Below are positions 1 to 10,802 of a DNA stretch of 39,373 nt, piece by piece (within the stretch, counting starts at the first letter, position 1; each line of letters starts with the position of its first letter). Location of the stretch: positions 1 through 39,373 of the forward strand of contig BRYA01000541.1 of NCBI GenBank assembly GCA_030267965.1. The letters are read 5' to 3'. The notes below the pieces were generated by a model. That model ran no database searches and was not told the DNA's origin. It saw only the letters and a program-made list of their open reading frames with translations. Made by a program: the position numbers and the translations under genes. Origin of the DNA: Triparma columacea. Its lineage: Eukaryota > Sar > Bolidophyceae > Parmales > Triparmaceae.

Positions 1-3000
1 TGCCCACACATTGTCTCCCTTTCTCCACCGGAACTTGTCAATGTCTTCCTTCAATGTCCCCTTGACTCTCTTTCCCTTCTTGTAGAGTTTCTCCTCCAGC
101 CCTGCTACACTTTCCAGCATCCCGTCCTCTTCCTCAGTAAGAGTTGGCACACTGGGCATGACCTCCTCCACAAAGTGTCTTTTCCTCCTCTCATCAATGA
201 CACCAGGCTGTCTAAACTGCTTCCCGACCTCCTCCATGATACCCTTTACTGCTGCATACGCAGCCTTGACGTCTTCCTTCTTGATCCTGCCACTGTTCCT
301 GCCTTCAACACTAGATCTCATGGATCTCACACTCTTAAAGCTTTTGACTGTGCGAACATCTACTTCTGATTTCATCTCTGTTACCCTCTCCTCTGCCTTT
401 AAAGTTCCCACCGTGGTGACAGCAGTTTGTCCAAACTCAAAGTCAGTGAAGCTGAGCTTGCCCATAATGACACCTCGCTTAACAGTCTTGGTCTTTATTG
501 ACGCTAGAATCTCGACAAGCATCGCAGTTGCCTCATCAGAAAGGTCATCCTCATCAAGGGGTGCCAACTCCATAATGTTCGTCGATTCGTCAGGAGAGAC
601 GACTTTGACGTCGAGGAGAAATTCCACAAACTTATTCCCGATGCCGTAGTGCTGCCAGTAGACGAGTCTGTGAATGACTCCTTCCTTTTCGTCATACCCC
701 TGGAGGGTCTTCCTTCGGAACTTGCCCTGCTCACAATCGGTGAGGAGAAAGTCAATGATCTTGTCGCGCTCATCGTGGAAGACATCAGCGAGCCCTAAAT
801 CTTTCACATCGACGCCGGTAGAGTTGTCTATGAGGCCTTCAACGGCTCCTCGGTCATCCAGAAGCTTCACAAGTTCGACTTGTTCGAGACCAAGAGCTGT
901 GTAATCGATATCTGCGGTGCCATATATTGCGGAGGGTGTGTGATCGGGGCTAGAGAGGGACTGCAGGGGATCTTTGTTCCTGACAGTGTTGTCAGGAATT
1001 AATGTAATGACTGCGAAGTGGACAACATTGTAGCAAAAGTGAGAAAAAGATACAAAGTTTCAACGCGTCCTCCTGCGACTCTCCTGCTCTCTCCTAGAGT
1101 ATTAAATTGTCCTTTTTCTCTTCTGGCTCTCGACGCATAACTTACCTCGTCTGGCATCCTCGTGGCGGTTTTTGGCGTCTGCGGTAATGGCGATTATGGT
1201 GTTTGTTAGTCAACATGAAGAGGGTTCTACGTGCTCCTCATTTCTGTGTAGCATATCAAGCGCCCCACGGGGTCGCCGGAGACGGAACCCATGCGTTCGC
1301 CGGAGACGGAACCCATGCAGTCGCCGGAGACGGAACCCATGCGGTCGCCGCAGAAGCGCGCCCCATGCGGTCGCCACAGACGGAACCCACGCGGTGGCCG
1401 GAGACGGATCCCATGCGGTCGTCGCAGACCGGCGCACGCGCACATGCGCCACGGCCGCCGCCCGTCGAGCTCGACGCCGAGGGCCAGGCCCTCCGCGAAC
1501 GGCTCCGCGCGTTTCGCACGCAGGCGGTGAGAAAAAACTACAAAGTTTCGACGCGCCCTCCCGCGACTCTCCCGCTCTCCCCTAGAGTATTAAAATGCAT
1601 TTTTCTTTTCCAGCTCTCGACGCACAACTCACCTTGTCCGGCGTCCTCGTGACCATTTTCAGAGTCTGCGGTAATGGCGATTATGGCATTTGTTAGTCAA
1701 CATGAAAGGATTTCCACGTGTGCTCCTCGATTCCGCTTAGAATATCAAGGGTCTCTACCCCTACAACCTCCTGAACCGAACGTACCTCGGTCTTGTCCAG
1801 CGTCCTCGTGAGAGCTTTTAGATTTAGAGACTGAGAAGGGGACAACACAACACATTGCAAAAGTGAGTACACAATAAAAGTTTCAACGCGTCCTCCTGCG
1901 ACTCTCCCGCTCTCCCTAGAGTATTAAATTGTCCTTTCTCTCTTCCGGCTCTCAACGCACAACTCACCTCGTCCGGCGTCCTCATGACCATTTTCAGAGT
2001 CTGCGGTAATGGCGATTATGGTGTTTGTTATGTTAGTCAACATGAAGAGATTTCAACACATGTTCCTACATATCGTCCTCGTTTCCCTATAGCACATCAA
2101 TGGTCTCCAACTCAACAACCCCCTGACACGAACTCACCTCGTTCAGCGTCCTCACGAGGTCTTTCAATTGACAAAGACGGAGTAATTTGCCTCTCATGGC
2201 CTAGATCGGGTACTGAATGGCAGTTATCGGACATCGGGGCGTCAACCTGAAGTATATGAGTCTCCTCCACACGCTCTTCTCTCCCTCCTCTGGATTCGTT
2301 TTCTGTGTCCTTTTCCTGTGAGGAGCGAAGCAAATTGCGAAAGCAAAGACGTTAGTAAGTTAGGAATGGTAACGACGCGCGTAGGGGGGGCGAGATTATA
2401 TTTAGAGACAAAATCAGCGCATGCATGGGCGTGGCGTGGCTCGCAACGTGCGGCATCTCTTTTACTCCTATTCCATTCTTACCTGTGACAAGCATGGAGA
2501 GTTGTGCAAGAATGGGGTTTTACGCAGAGTTAGTATCGCAGCGGCAGTGTGTGAGGCTTAAGATGCATCTTATACATAATTAAAGACTCCTGCGTATTTT
2601 CTCCCTTGCATTCCTTAACGTTTTCAGCCCGTCACTTCGCTCCTCATCATCTCACCTCTTGCATATCCTCACTTGAATTCTTTATATGTGACGACAGCGA
2701 AACACCCCCCACTGTATCAAGGGGATCCTCTCCTACCAGAGAGTGAGCGCCCTTTCGAGAAGTCGCTGTGAATGTAAGCGTGGGCGTTTGTTTATGAAGA
2801 TATACGTGTTGGTGGGGTTGACACATATACTAAAAGATATTTGACGAGCCTCTGCAGTCACACAAACTCCGCGCGCTAAACCCCCCTTATCATCTCCCTC
2901 CCCCCTTTCACCCCCATCTACCCTTATCTCACCTCTTTCAACTCCCTCGGCTTTAGTGTCGAGCGCACTCTTCTCACTTGACGTGTTTAATTTCACGCCC

Positions 3001-4332
3001 TCGCTTGTACTGTCGACCTGCGACGGCAGCGAGACTCCGTCACCTTCAGAGAGAGATCCCTCTTGAGGATAAACGTACCCGCCTCGAGGCCCTGCTGTGA
3101 TGGTAAGTGTGGTTACATCCGTGACGGTGCGTTTCAAGATGACATTGGCTGTTGGAGTTAGCATTGGATGAAATTTGACGAGCCTCAACTGCCCTACGAA
3201 CGCCGCAAGCAGCCTTTCCTTCTCCTTCTCCTCTATCTCCCTCTAAGCAGCCCAAACTACCGGAACTCACCTCGCTCAATCCACTCAGCGTTTGCGTCCT
3301 GTGTGACCATCCTCGAGACTTCCTCCTTTTTCTCGATTGAAATCTCAGTCCCCTTTGCACCTTCTGACGGCGTTGGGTCTTCCTTATAATTACGAGGATC
3401 TTCTACATTGCGTTGCAGTTGTGAAAGAATGGGTGCCCTCCCCTCCAGCTTATCTCTTTCCCCATTGATTATCCCCTTCGCCCCTGACCCATCGTTTACA
3501 TCCTCTCTCCCTTCCCTTTGAAGCTTCGACTTCCCTAAGCTTCTATTTGGCTCCTCTTTTCCTTTCACTGCCCTTCCCTCCCTCCTCCCAGCCTCGGCTC
3601 CTTCTCCTGCAAAGAGCGAAGCGGATGATGAAAAGGGTTTAGTTTAATTGTTCGACTCGTGTAAGGGCGGCTAAAGGCAAAATAGATGGCCACGAGCACA
3701 ATTTGCGCCGGTATTAAATGTTTCTCCGTATTGATCTCATGACGTTCTTTTCCTTTTTCGTCCATTCTCACCTTCCTGCCAGAAATCTTCGCCCTCCTCA
3801 CGAGGCCTGCGTGACGCCACGAGCTCAGAATCACCTTCCACTACGGATGGTAGACCCTCCTCGAGCTCCCTGTTGACCTTAATGACTGCTCCGTCCGACT
3901 CTTCTTGGTCATCAATGGTATTCGCAGTAGACATTACCGATGCAGGCATGCCTCCACTTGAGTTCGCAATCTTCGATGGCGACGAATCTCCTTCACTTTT
4001 GAGAAGGTCCCCGTCCCTAGCTATCCCCCGAGTCTGAGGACCTCTGCTGGACGTCTCTGCGGTGGTGAAGGGTGGCAGGGGGGGGAGTTGTTAGCGGGTA
4101 AGCTTTGAGATTTTGGACGTTCCGATTCGATCCGAAGTCGAACAGAATCCCTCCGTCCCAATTTCCTATTCCCTTGTTAACGCTTGCAACCTATTTACGT
4201 ACCTTTCCCGACTCTTGAAGTCCTCTCAACACCCTCTCTCGTGTCCTCCTCGTTCATGTTTCCCGAGAGGTTTGACTCTGAGAGATCAGCATGCCCCTCT
4301 TCTTGTTGTCCGGTCTTGGAAGCATTACTCAT
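1..4332 (-). CDS. Unknown large protein, 3'-truncated, built from symmetric phase-1 exons
   Basis: I do not recognise this protein. The proposed exons, in transcript order, are 4332-4203, 4056-3772, 3606-3271, 3094-2933, 2212-2138, 2000-1968, 1830-1786, 1665-1633, 1178-1146 and 1010 to beyond base 1. Every junction has GT..AG ends and every intron is phase 1, so each internal exon is a multiple of 3. The start ATG is at 4332. The N-terminal part is acidic, polar and low-complexity, hence probably disordered. Four short exons at 1146-2000 are 33 or 45 nt and encode repeated peptides such as DSENGHEDAGR. The last exon is a globular-looking stretch of more than 335 residues, with segments such as VYWQHYGIGNKFVEFL, and reaches the window edge near FRWRKGDNVW. 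That ending faintly recalls sequence preceding START-like domains in algal families, but this is only a guess. The exon chain is well supported by phase; the function is not. Confidence 0.7.
1041..2240 (-). repeat. Tandemly duplicated exon-intron units
   Basis: Three diverged direct copies are visible, starting near 1041, 1530 and 1870. Each carries the same landmarks: AAAGTTTCAACGCG, CTAGAGTATTAAA, a splice donor, a 33-nt mini-exon, GCGGTAATGGCGATTATGG and GTTAGTCAACATGAA. The second and third copies also hold a second short exon (1786-1830 and 2138-2212). In the first copy that exon is replaced by GC-rich sequence. The duplications therefore include whole introns and multiply in-frame exons of the flanking minus-strand gene. 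Confidence 0.85.
1272..1439. repeat. 24-bp GC-rich minisatellite, about 7 units
   Basis: The unit GTCGCCGGAGACGGAACCCA plus TGCG repeats about seven times with point changes. Because 24 is divisible by 3, both strands stay open. The array lies inside an intron of the minus-strand gene by my model, and it continues into a further GC-rich stretch to about 1530 that is unlike its AT-richer surroundings. Confidence 0.85.
2213..2932 (-). other. Long intron of the phase-1 gene
   Basis: This 720-nt interval separates two well-supported phase-1 exons and is the longest intron in the window. It has no convincing coding exon. A donor-like site at 2656 would need an exon that meets an in-frame TGA. On the minus strand a CAG immediately followed by GTAAGA occurs at 2481-2488, which looks like an acceptor and donor with no exon between them. 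Confidence 0.5.
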
Positions 4333-4877
4333 CTTCTACCACTCTGTTTTTTAATCTTGCGTGAAGCTCAATCTGGGGGATTGGATGGTTGTAAAAGTAG
4401 TAAAGTAGTGTGAGTAAGTAACTTGGCAAGTTTTGTGGCTTGGCACTGGAAAGCCCATGGGCGGCCATCTGAGCAAGAGAATCTTCCAATGCGTAGATTC
4501 GGTCATGATCCCCGTCAAATTTCGTCTCCCGTAAGTGACACAAAGCTGAAAATAATAACCGAAGACCAAAAAATTCGTGGAACACGCTAAAAATGGGGGC
4601 GTCGAGTCAACAGGACAAACCAACATTCTTTTTGTAACACAACCCCCACCCCGCTTCAACGCAGTTTTAACGCAACTTTAGAGCATAACAACAACTGGAA
4701 CGGCTGGCCCTCTCGCTTATCGTCCGTCCCCATCACTCACTAACAATTTTGTTGGTTTGCCCAAACGGAAAGGTGAGGTCCAATGCACGAGGAGGGAGGA
4801 AAAAAGAAATAGATTTCTTAGCTCAGCTTATATTATGGAGTCGAATGAAAATAAATACGGGATTAATATACGAAGCG
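4333..4877. other. Intergenic spacer between tandem minus-strand genes
   Basis: This stretch lies between the stop codon of the DUF1415 gene and the start ATG of the next minus-strand gene. Open frames run through it on the minus strand, but they have no family signature and no splice sites that join them in phase to the downstream ATG. I see nothing else in it; it probably holds the promoter and 5' leader of the 4332 gene. Confidence 0.5.
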
Positions 4878-5651
4878 TTATCCCCTCTCTCGACCCGAAA
4901 ACGTCCATTCTCTTTCGATCGCCTTTATCCCCATGCCTTCCATTTTTTTAACGTTTGCAGTCGGCACCTTCTCCGTGTCGCCCCCCATCTGCTTATTCGC
5001 CTTGACTAGATCCACGGTCCGTAGCAAATGTATTGTCGGGTATGGCGCTCTTGTTACGTAATCATAAGGCGTCGGCATCTCCTCACAAGAGTATAGAGAG
5101 TGCACGCCCTTGGGGTGAAACGCCACAACCTGAACCTCCTCGAACAAACCTTCCCCGTGAATACTTTCTAATATTTCGTACTACGTCGAAGCAAAGCGTG
5201 ATAGGGTTGGTGGATGAGAATCATAGAGGGGGGGATTACACTCCCTCCCTCCACTTACCTCAAAGCTCTTTAATTCTCCAAATCTCTCGAATGAATCCGG
5301 GAACACCACGAGAGTCGTGGTCTCTTTGCTGTCCGATGAGAGAAGCGAGGCAATCTCTCGCTTCACAGAGTCCAGTAAGTAATCGCCCCTGTCTCCCTCG
5401 ACGATTTGTATACGTAAAGATCCATTATAGAATGGTTCAGCGGCCCATGGGCATAGTCCCTTTCCGATCACAAGACGATTAATCCAGTCGTTTGTCTGAG
5501 AACGAGCCGCTAATCGCTGGGACTTGGTAGATGATGAGAATGTTCTTGTTCCCTCGCTCAGGAATGATCTTTCCCTCCTGATAAGCCCACTAGCTGCTCT
5601 GCCGATGCCTGAATGTATCCCTCGTACTTTAATTCGAAGAAGCGAATGCAT
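4878..5651 (-). CDS. DUF1415 family protein, probably mitochondrial
   Basis: There are two exons, 5651-5259 and 5180-4878, joined in phase 0, encoding 231 residues. The DUF1415 family is conserved in bacteria and algae and has no established biochemical role that I can state. Family hallmarks seen are WINRLVIGKGLCPWA near residue 56, ETTTLVVFPDSFERF at the end of exon 1, VVAFHP at the start of exon 2, and RAPYPTIHLLR followed by VPTANVKKMEGMG near the end. The acceptor at 5181-5183 (TAG) was chosen because it alone keeps the frame and restores the expected YEILESIHGEGLFEEVQ segment. The first 45 residues are Arg/Ser-rich with almost no acidic residues, like a mitochondrial presequence. The gene is divergent from the BRCT gene, with 233 bp between the start codons. 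Confidence 0.9.
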
Positions 5652-5884
5652 CTCCCCTGTTTGGCAAACACGTGTAGTCCACTGACGTCCCCAATTTCTC
5701 GATTAATTATTGCTCCTCCCTGCCTGCCTGCCCTGCAATCCCTCCACTTGATCTTCCCAGCCCTCGTCTTTCGGAGGCCTCCTTTTACTACCTCTACATC
5801 TGTCATACACTACATAAACCTAACTCCCGAAGTCTCTCCCCCTCCGATTTCTTCCTTTCCATCTGTTCCCTCCCATCTACCACT

Positions 5885-8669
5885 TTGCCTCCGATGTCTC
5901 TGCCATCCATTCCATCAACCCAAGCGTCACTGTCTAATGCCACTCGCCGAATAATGAACCTTCATAACGCTATCGAAGCTCTTTCGCCGAGAGGATGGGA
6001 GCACCAGGAGGAAGCCCGAGGAATTGTCATGGAGCTGCAGAGAATAGCAGAGGGGTTGATGGAGCACAGCAGGAGCTCGGCGGCGGGCATCGGTACGCAG
6101 CGGGACAGAAGTAGTATGGCGAGCGAGGAGTGCACGATTCTGGCGTCGGGTTTGACGTATGGTTTGACTGCTGCTGGGAGCTTATTAACAGGCGGTAGCA
6201 ATGGGATCAGCACTCCATACCAGCAGCAGCTGCTGCTGCAACAGCAGACAGACGGCGAACGTGATGAGGAGAGGGTTGAGGACTCTTATGCTCCCGAACG
6301 CGGTTTCTCCGCCCTCAACCCCCACCTTGGTTCCTCCGCCCCTCCTCAATCTCCTCCTGCAATCAATGCCTCCCGTACCCCTTCCGAAGTGCCAACTATT
6401 TGCGCTTCGACGCAGCATACGCTCGGTACACTGGGCACCGGTTGCACGTTGGGTACAGCTTCCGGCGCCAGAAATGTTGAAAGACCGACGCACCCGAATG
6501 CGGACATTGCGAGGCAAAGTATTACGAGCTCCAACGGTAGCGAGGAGTTATTGAGCCAGTGCCGGCCTAAGCAACTCTTGAGGGATGGCGTCGAAGAGGA
6601 CGAGGAGGGCGTAAAGGGGGGGGGGGAGGAGGAGAGGGTTGAGGAAACAAACATGGAGAATTCGTTTGTCCAGGAGACGAACATGGAGGATTCGTACGTC
6701 CAGGAGACTATCATGGAGGATTCGTATGTCCAGGAAACGAACGTGGAGGATTCTTATGTCCCTGAGACCGAGTTTAACAACACGATGCACTCCTCCTATC
6801 CTCCCACCCCTCTTACCCCCAAAGATGAGAATGCTGAACCCCAGGGGAATACTGAGCCGCAAGAGACGGAGACGCAGGACGTTTTCAAGCAACTTCTGAT
6901 GTCGCATGAGCAGTCCCAGAGTACGATCCCCCCTCCCCTTCCCCCGAGAAGGACCTCGTCGTCCTCAACCAAGCAGCCTCAGCTCACACCGAGAAACGAT
7001 GGTGCGGGCTCTAATTCCCAGCAAACCCCGAGCCAGGGGACAAGCTCGAGCAGCAAGAACGTCCCTTCATCGTGTGACATGAACAGGATGTTTAAGCACG
7101 CCTTCGCTCACAATGAAAACGTGCAAGATGTCAACAGCAAACAAGATAGCGAGGTGAGAAGGAGAACAAACAGCAAGACACGAGAACTTGCCCTTCCCTC
7201 CTCGCCCTAACCCTCTTCCTCGCAAACGCAGACGCAGATGCAAAAGTCCGCCTCTCAAAAACCATCCTCTCAACATTCGCTACTATCCGGTAACTCGTCG
7301 TCTTCCATGGGCAGCCCGGCCCGCGTACCCCCATCCAACGCAAGGGTCCCTCCCCCAATAAACCGTTTCCCTTCGACCCAAGGTTCCTCCGACGAACTAG
7401 ATCCCGCCCTCAAAAACGCCAGCTCCGCCACCTTTCCTCCCGCAGCCCCCTCCCCCCTCGTAATAACTCCGGAGCATAAGATTGCAGTCCTATCATATCT
7501 CCTCCCCTATGAGTTCCAACCACCTTCCAGACTTATTGATGACGAGTTTGTCGTTTTCTCGCGTAAAATCGGCAATTACGCGGTTGAGGGCTCCGACAAA
7601 AACGTCACAACCTCCACCTACGTCGTGCCTACCTTTGAGTTTGGGGTTAAGAAGAGAAAGTGCACTCAGAGGAACTATCAGTATCTACTCGCCTTAGCTT
7701 GGGGGGTCGACGTTGTCGACGAGGAGGGCGTCGAGATAGACGGGGACGATCAGTACTGGAGGAGGATAGATCGCGGTAGAGAGCAAGAGGGGGTGAAAGA
7801 GAGCGTTGAATTCAAGGCGTTCTGGAAGGACGTTAAGAAGAGGAGCATTTCCAACCCCGTTCGGTTCAGCAAGGTGAAGGTGAGAAAAACAGGGTGGACC
7901 AACTGAGTATGGCGCTCTTACTTTTCAATTCCCGCCTTACAATTCTGCCGCCCTGCACTACACTCCTCTCCCAGTTCGACTCCAAAACCAAGCCCCTTCT
8001 ATATGGCTGGTCTTTCGTAATACGCACAGGGATGACAGGCCGCGCTAAGAAGGGAACAGAAAGGACCTTGGACGAGAAAGAGTGCGAAAGTCTTATAAGA
8101 GCATTGGGGGGCACCGTAGTTAACGTCGATGACCCCAAAATTGGGGAGACTGAATGGATGAAGAAGGGTGTTGGTAAGAGGGTCGTGCTGGTTGACGATT
8201 TGATCGATGACCAAGAGGTGGTGGCGGTGGTGGAGACGCTGATGGAAGGAGAGAAGATTCATATCACTGATGAGTCCGTCTTCTCCTACATTACCGCGAA
8301 AGATCCCATCAAGAAGGAGGTGAGAATGGATGAGGAGGAATGCATGAGAATGCGACCGCTAACATCCTCTACCTACCCGCCTCTTCGTCGCAGTCGGTAC
8401 AATACAACTTCCTCCGCACGGTGTGGCTTGCTGACGCTGTTTCGTGCTGCAGGCTCCCCCCTGTGATGTGCAAGGAGTACGCTGTTGGTTTAGTCCACGA
8501 GTCCTCCCTAATGACACAGGCTGTCGGTGTTGAGGAGGATGGGGTTGACGGTCAAGCTAACAAGGAAGGGGGCGGCAAGAAGCGCCAAAAATCTTCCAAT
8601 GTTGGCAACGGCGTCTCTACTCATCCGTCGGAAACCAAGAAGCGGCGAAGGAGGAGGTCGGCGGACTGA
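5885..8669 (+). CDS. BRCT-domain protein, DNA-damage adaptor-like
   Basis: Four exons, 5885-7153, 7232-7879, 7975-8319 and 8394-8669, are all joined in phase 0 and encode 845 residues. An in-frame ATG at 5894 is an alternative start. Residues 1-500 are low-complexity, with a CAG-type glutamine run, many SQ/TQ sites and a PPPLPPRR proline motif. Four tandem 10-residue repeats of the type ETNMEDSYVQ occupy residues 254-293, with a degenerate copy (VEDSYAPE) near residue 132. The C-terminal half carries BRCT-like sequence: LLYGWSFVIRTG near residue 646, LDEKECESLIRALGG after it, and FLRTVWLADAV in the last exon. Exon 2 (RNYQYLLALAWGVDVV) looks like part of another BRCT. The tail is Lys/Arg-rich, as in a nuclear localisation signal. 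The layout recalls 53BP1/Crb2/Rad9 checkpoint mediators, whose BRCTs bind phosphoproteins at chromatin; orthology is inference. Confidence 0.82.
6644..6763 (+). repeat. Four in-frame 30-bp repeats in the BRCT gene
   Basis: Four consecutive 30-bp units encode ETNMENSFVQ, ETNMEDSYVQ, ETIMEDSYVQ and ETNVEDSYVP. Many differences between units fall in third positions or give conservative changes, which suggests selection on the peptide. Confidence 0.92.
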
Positions 8670-8726
8670 GATCGCGAGAGGAAAAGCGAGGAAAACCTTC
8701 GTGTGACATTTTTTGTAAAACCCAGA

Positions 8727-10802
8727 TCAAAATCTATCCTTCCCCTCTTCTTCATCCTTGCCCTCCTCGACCTCTCCCTCCTTTCCTTCTTCTTCTTCCC
8801 CTTCTTTCCCCTCCTCCTTTCCCTCCTCCTCCTTCTCCTCCTCCTCGACCTTTCTGCTTTCCTCCCTAAACCTCCTCACTCCGTCCTCAAGTATCTCCAG
8901 GTACTTGCCACTCATTTTCATTGCCCAGTCTGACCTCTCGTCGACATTTGAGTGTGTCAGCATGTATGTCCTGTCCAAGCTCGCGAGCTTTATGTAGCCC
9001 GCCTTTCTATTGAATTCTACCTGGCTTGAGTGGTTGATCATAATCTGCGTTTGAGGAGCGGAAGTATGAGTAAATGTTGGGGATATTATTTCGATGCACC
9101 TACTCCCAGCCCCCGCCATTCTCACCTTCTCCCTCTCCTTCTTGTCCCCCTGCTTGCTGAACAAGTAAAGAAACCTCCCCCCTGTGCCGCTCTGGGTGTG
9201 AAGGAGTGCCCACCATTTCTTCTTTGCACCCTTCACGACGCTCGTTAGCATCTCCTCTATGAAACCTGACTTTGTGTCAGTATTGGAGAATGTAATAAGC
9301 TCGACTGTGACTTCCCCCGGGAATTCTTGGTTGGCCCTCCCCGCGGACGAGTCGAGCCTTACAGCCTGCTTATTGCTCTTATCGACGGGCACAATTTCGA
9401 GGGGTGCGAGCTTCCTGGTGATCTTGACGACCTTGCCTTCCCGCCCCTTCTTCTTCCCTTGCAATATACTTTTCTTGAGGTCCTCCGTCACGTTCGTTAT
9501 GGCCTGGCCCTTGAACTCGTGCCTGCCCGCGTCGTCCTTCAGCGTCATGGTCAGAATCAGATCGAACTGGAAGTTTATCGACGGGATAAAGTAGTCCTTG
9601 TTCCACTTGCCGTTGATGCTATTTGAGCCTAGAACGTAAAAGTCCTCCCTGTCGACGTGCCTGTCGGCCTCCTCAAGGAGTTGCTGGTGGTTGTTGTTGT
9701 AGAACGACGCCATGAGAGTGTAGGTGCCGTTCTTGTCAGATGGGGGGACGCCACTGTAGTCGATGGGGTTGATTTTGATGGGTCTATAGTGGGACGTAAG
9801 GTCGTTGGTGAACTTCCTCTGCTGCCTGATCTTTCTAATGATGGCTTGGAGGAATATGAGCCCTCCCTTGAATTTGAGGAACCTGACAAACAAGGGGGTT
9901 AGAATATAGAACTAGGACCTAGAACATGGACTCGCTCCCGCCTTCCTTCCTTCCTTCTCACCTGCTCCTCTCCGTCCACATCATAAAGTTCGTCTGGATA
10001 GTTAAGGCAGAGAAAAAGTATGTTCTTCTCTTCAGCTCCATTCCCATCTTGACAGCTTCTATGGTTTCCGCCGTGTTTATTGAGACCATGCACTGCGGGC
10101 ACCACCACTCCCCGTTGCTCCTCTTCGCCGCACTGTTGGTCTCCTTGGCGCATTTAAGGTGGACGACTGCGCCGCACACAGAACAATCCAACGTCGTTGC
10201 ACCCGGGGAGCACCCGTACCAACAAATCTGACAGCTACTCTGCCTAGGCCCCTGGAGGCGGGAATAAGGAACGGACTTCACTGTGAACTTCTCGTCGCTA
10301 AAGTTATTTAGCCATTCTAAATCTACAGTTTTTGGCTTGTAGCTCTGCATTAGGTGTTAGTGTTTGGGCTGTGCGAAAGGATGCGACTGTAGGAGAGAAC
10401 GAGCTCTGCGAGAGGAGTAGCTGTGTAACGGGAAACATTTTCTTCGCTTTTCCTCGTCGTCGCCCGTTTGTTCCTCCTCACCTTTCTCTCCATATCCTCC
10501 TTCACCCTCTTGTCTTGGATTGCAGTGACCTCGCGCTGCCTCCTTTCCTCCCACATTCTCCCCCACCTCCCCTTGTCCCCCCTACTGTCGACTTCCTTGG
10601 CTCCAAGTGTCGTCTTCTTTGTGATTGTCGTCTTCACCTCAGTCAGGATGGCTCTGCGAAGAGGGGATGGAGTCATCTTGGGGATTATCTGTCCCTCCTC
10701 AGGCTTAAAGAGCGAAACTTGGAGCCTATGGAAGGCAACATCTGATACTCGGGAGGTTGTAGAACGGGAGGGCGTTACGGGAGGAGAGGGTTGAGTAGGC
10801 AT
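8727..10802 (-). CDS. PHD-type zinc finger, IQ, C2-like and PH domain protein
   Basis: Three exons, 10802-10482, 10344-9962 and 9882-8727, join in phases 0 and 2 and encode 619 residues. Residues 1-107 are basic and low-complexity. Residues 145-192 hold a C4HC3 zinc finger (CQIC, CSVC, HLKC, WCPQC) of PHD-like spacing. Two IQ-like calmodulin-binding helices follow across the second splice: ALTIQTNFMMW, and FLQAIIRKIRQQRKF. Next is a region of about 180 residues, from YRPIKINPIDYSG, that resembles a C2 fold (YTLMASFYNNN, DFYVLGSNSINGKWNKD). A PH-like domain comes after it, opening at KKWWALLHTQ and closing at RSDWAMKMSGKYLEIL. The C-terminus is a Glu/Lys tail of about 60 residues. Lipid or membrane binding plus calmodulin control is inferred from the domains. 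The C2 call is the weakest; the finger could also be C1-like. The stop codon lies 57 bp from that of the BRCT gene. Confidence 0.8.

Noticed and set aside
1272..1439. CRISPR-like array
   Set aside because: Units are contiguous with no spacers, and the context is a eukaryotic intron.
1203..1652. Plus-strand open frame through the 24-bp array (repeated HAVAGDGT peptide)
   Set aside because: The frame is open only because the repeat length is divisible by 3 and GC-rich. It crosses duplicated intron sequence and a mini-exon of the minus-strand gene, and has no family signature.
2656..2690. Possible extra exon ending at the donor near 2655
   Set aside because: In the phase needed (1 to 1) it reads a TGA; only an implausible 12-nt micro-exon would fit.
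4325..4659. Minus-strand open frames upstream of the 4332 start codon
   Set aside because: They overlap the start in a different frame, lack fitting splice sites and show no recognisable sequence.
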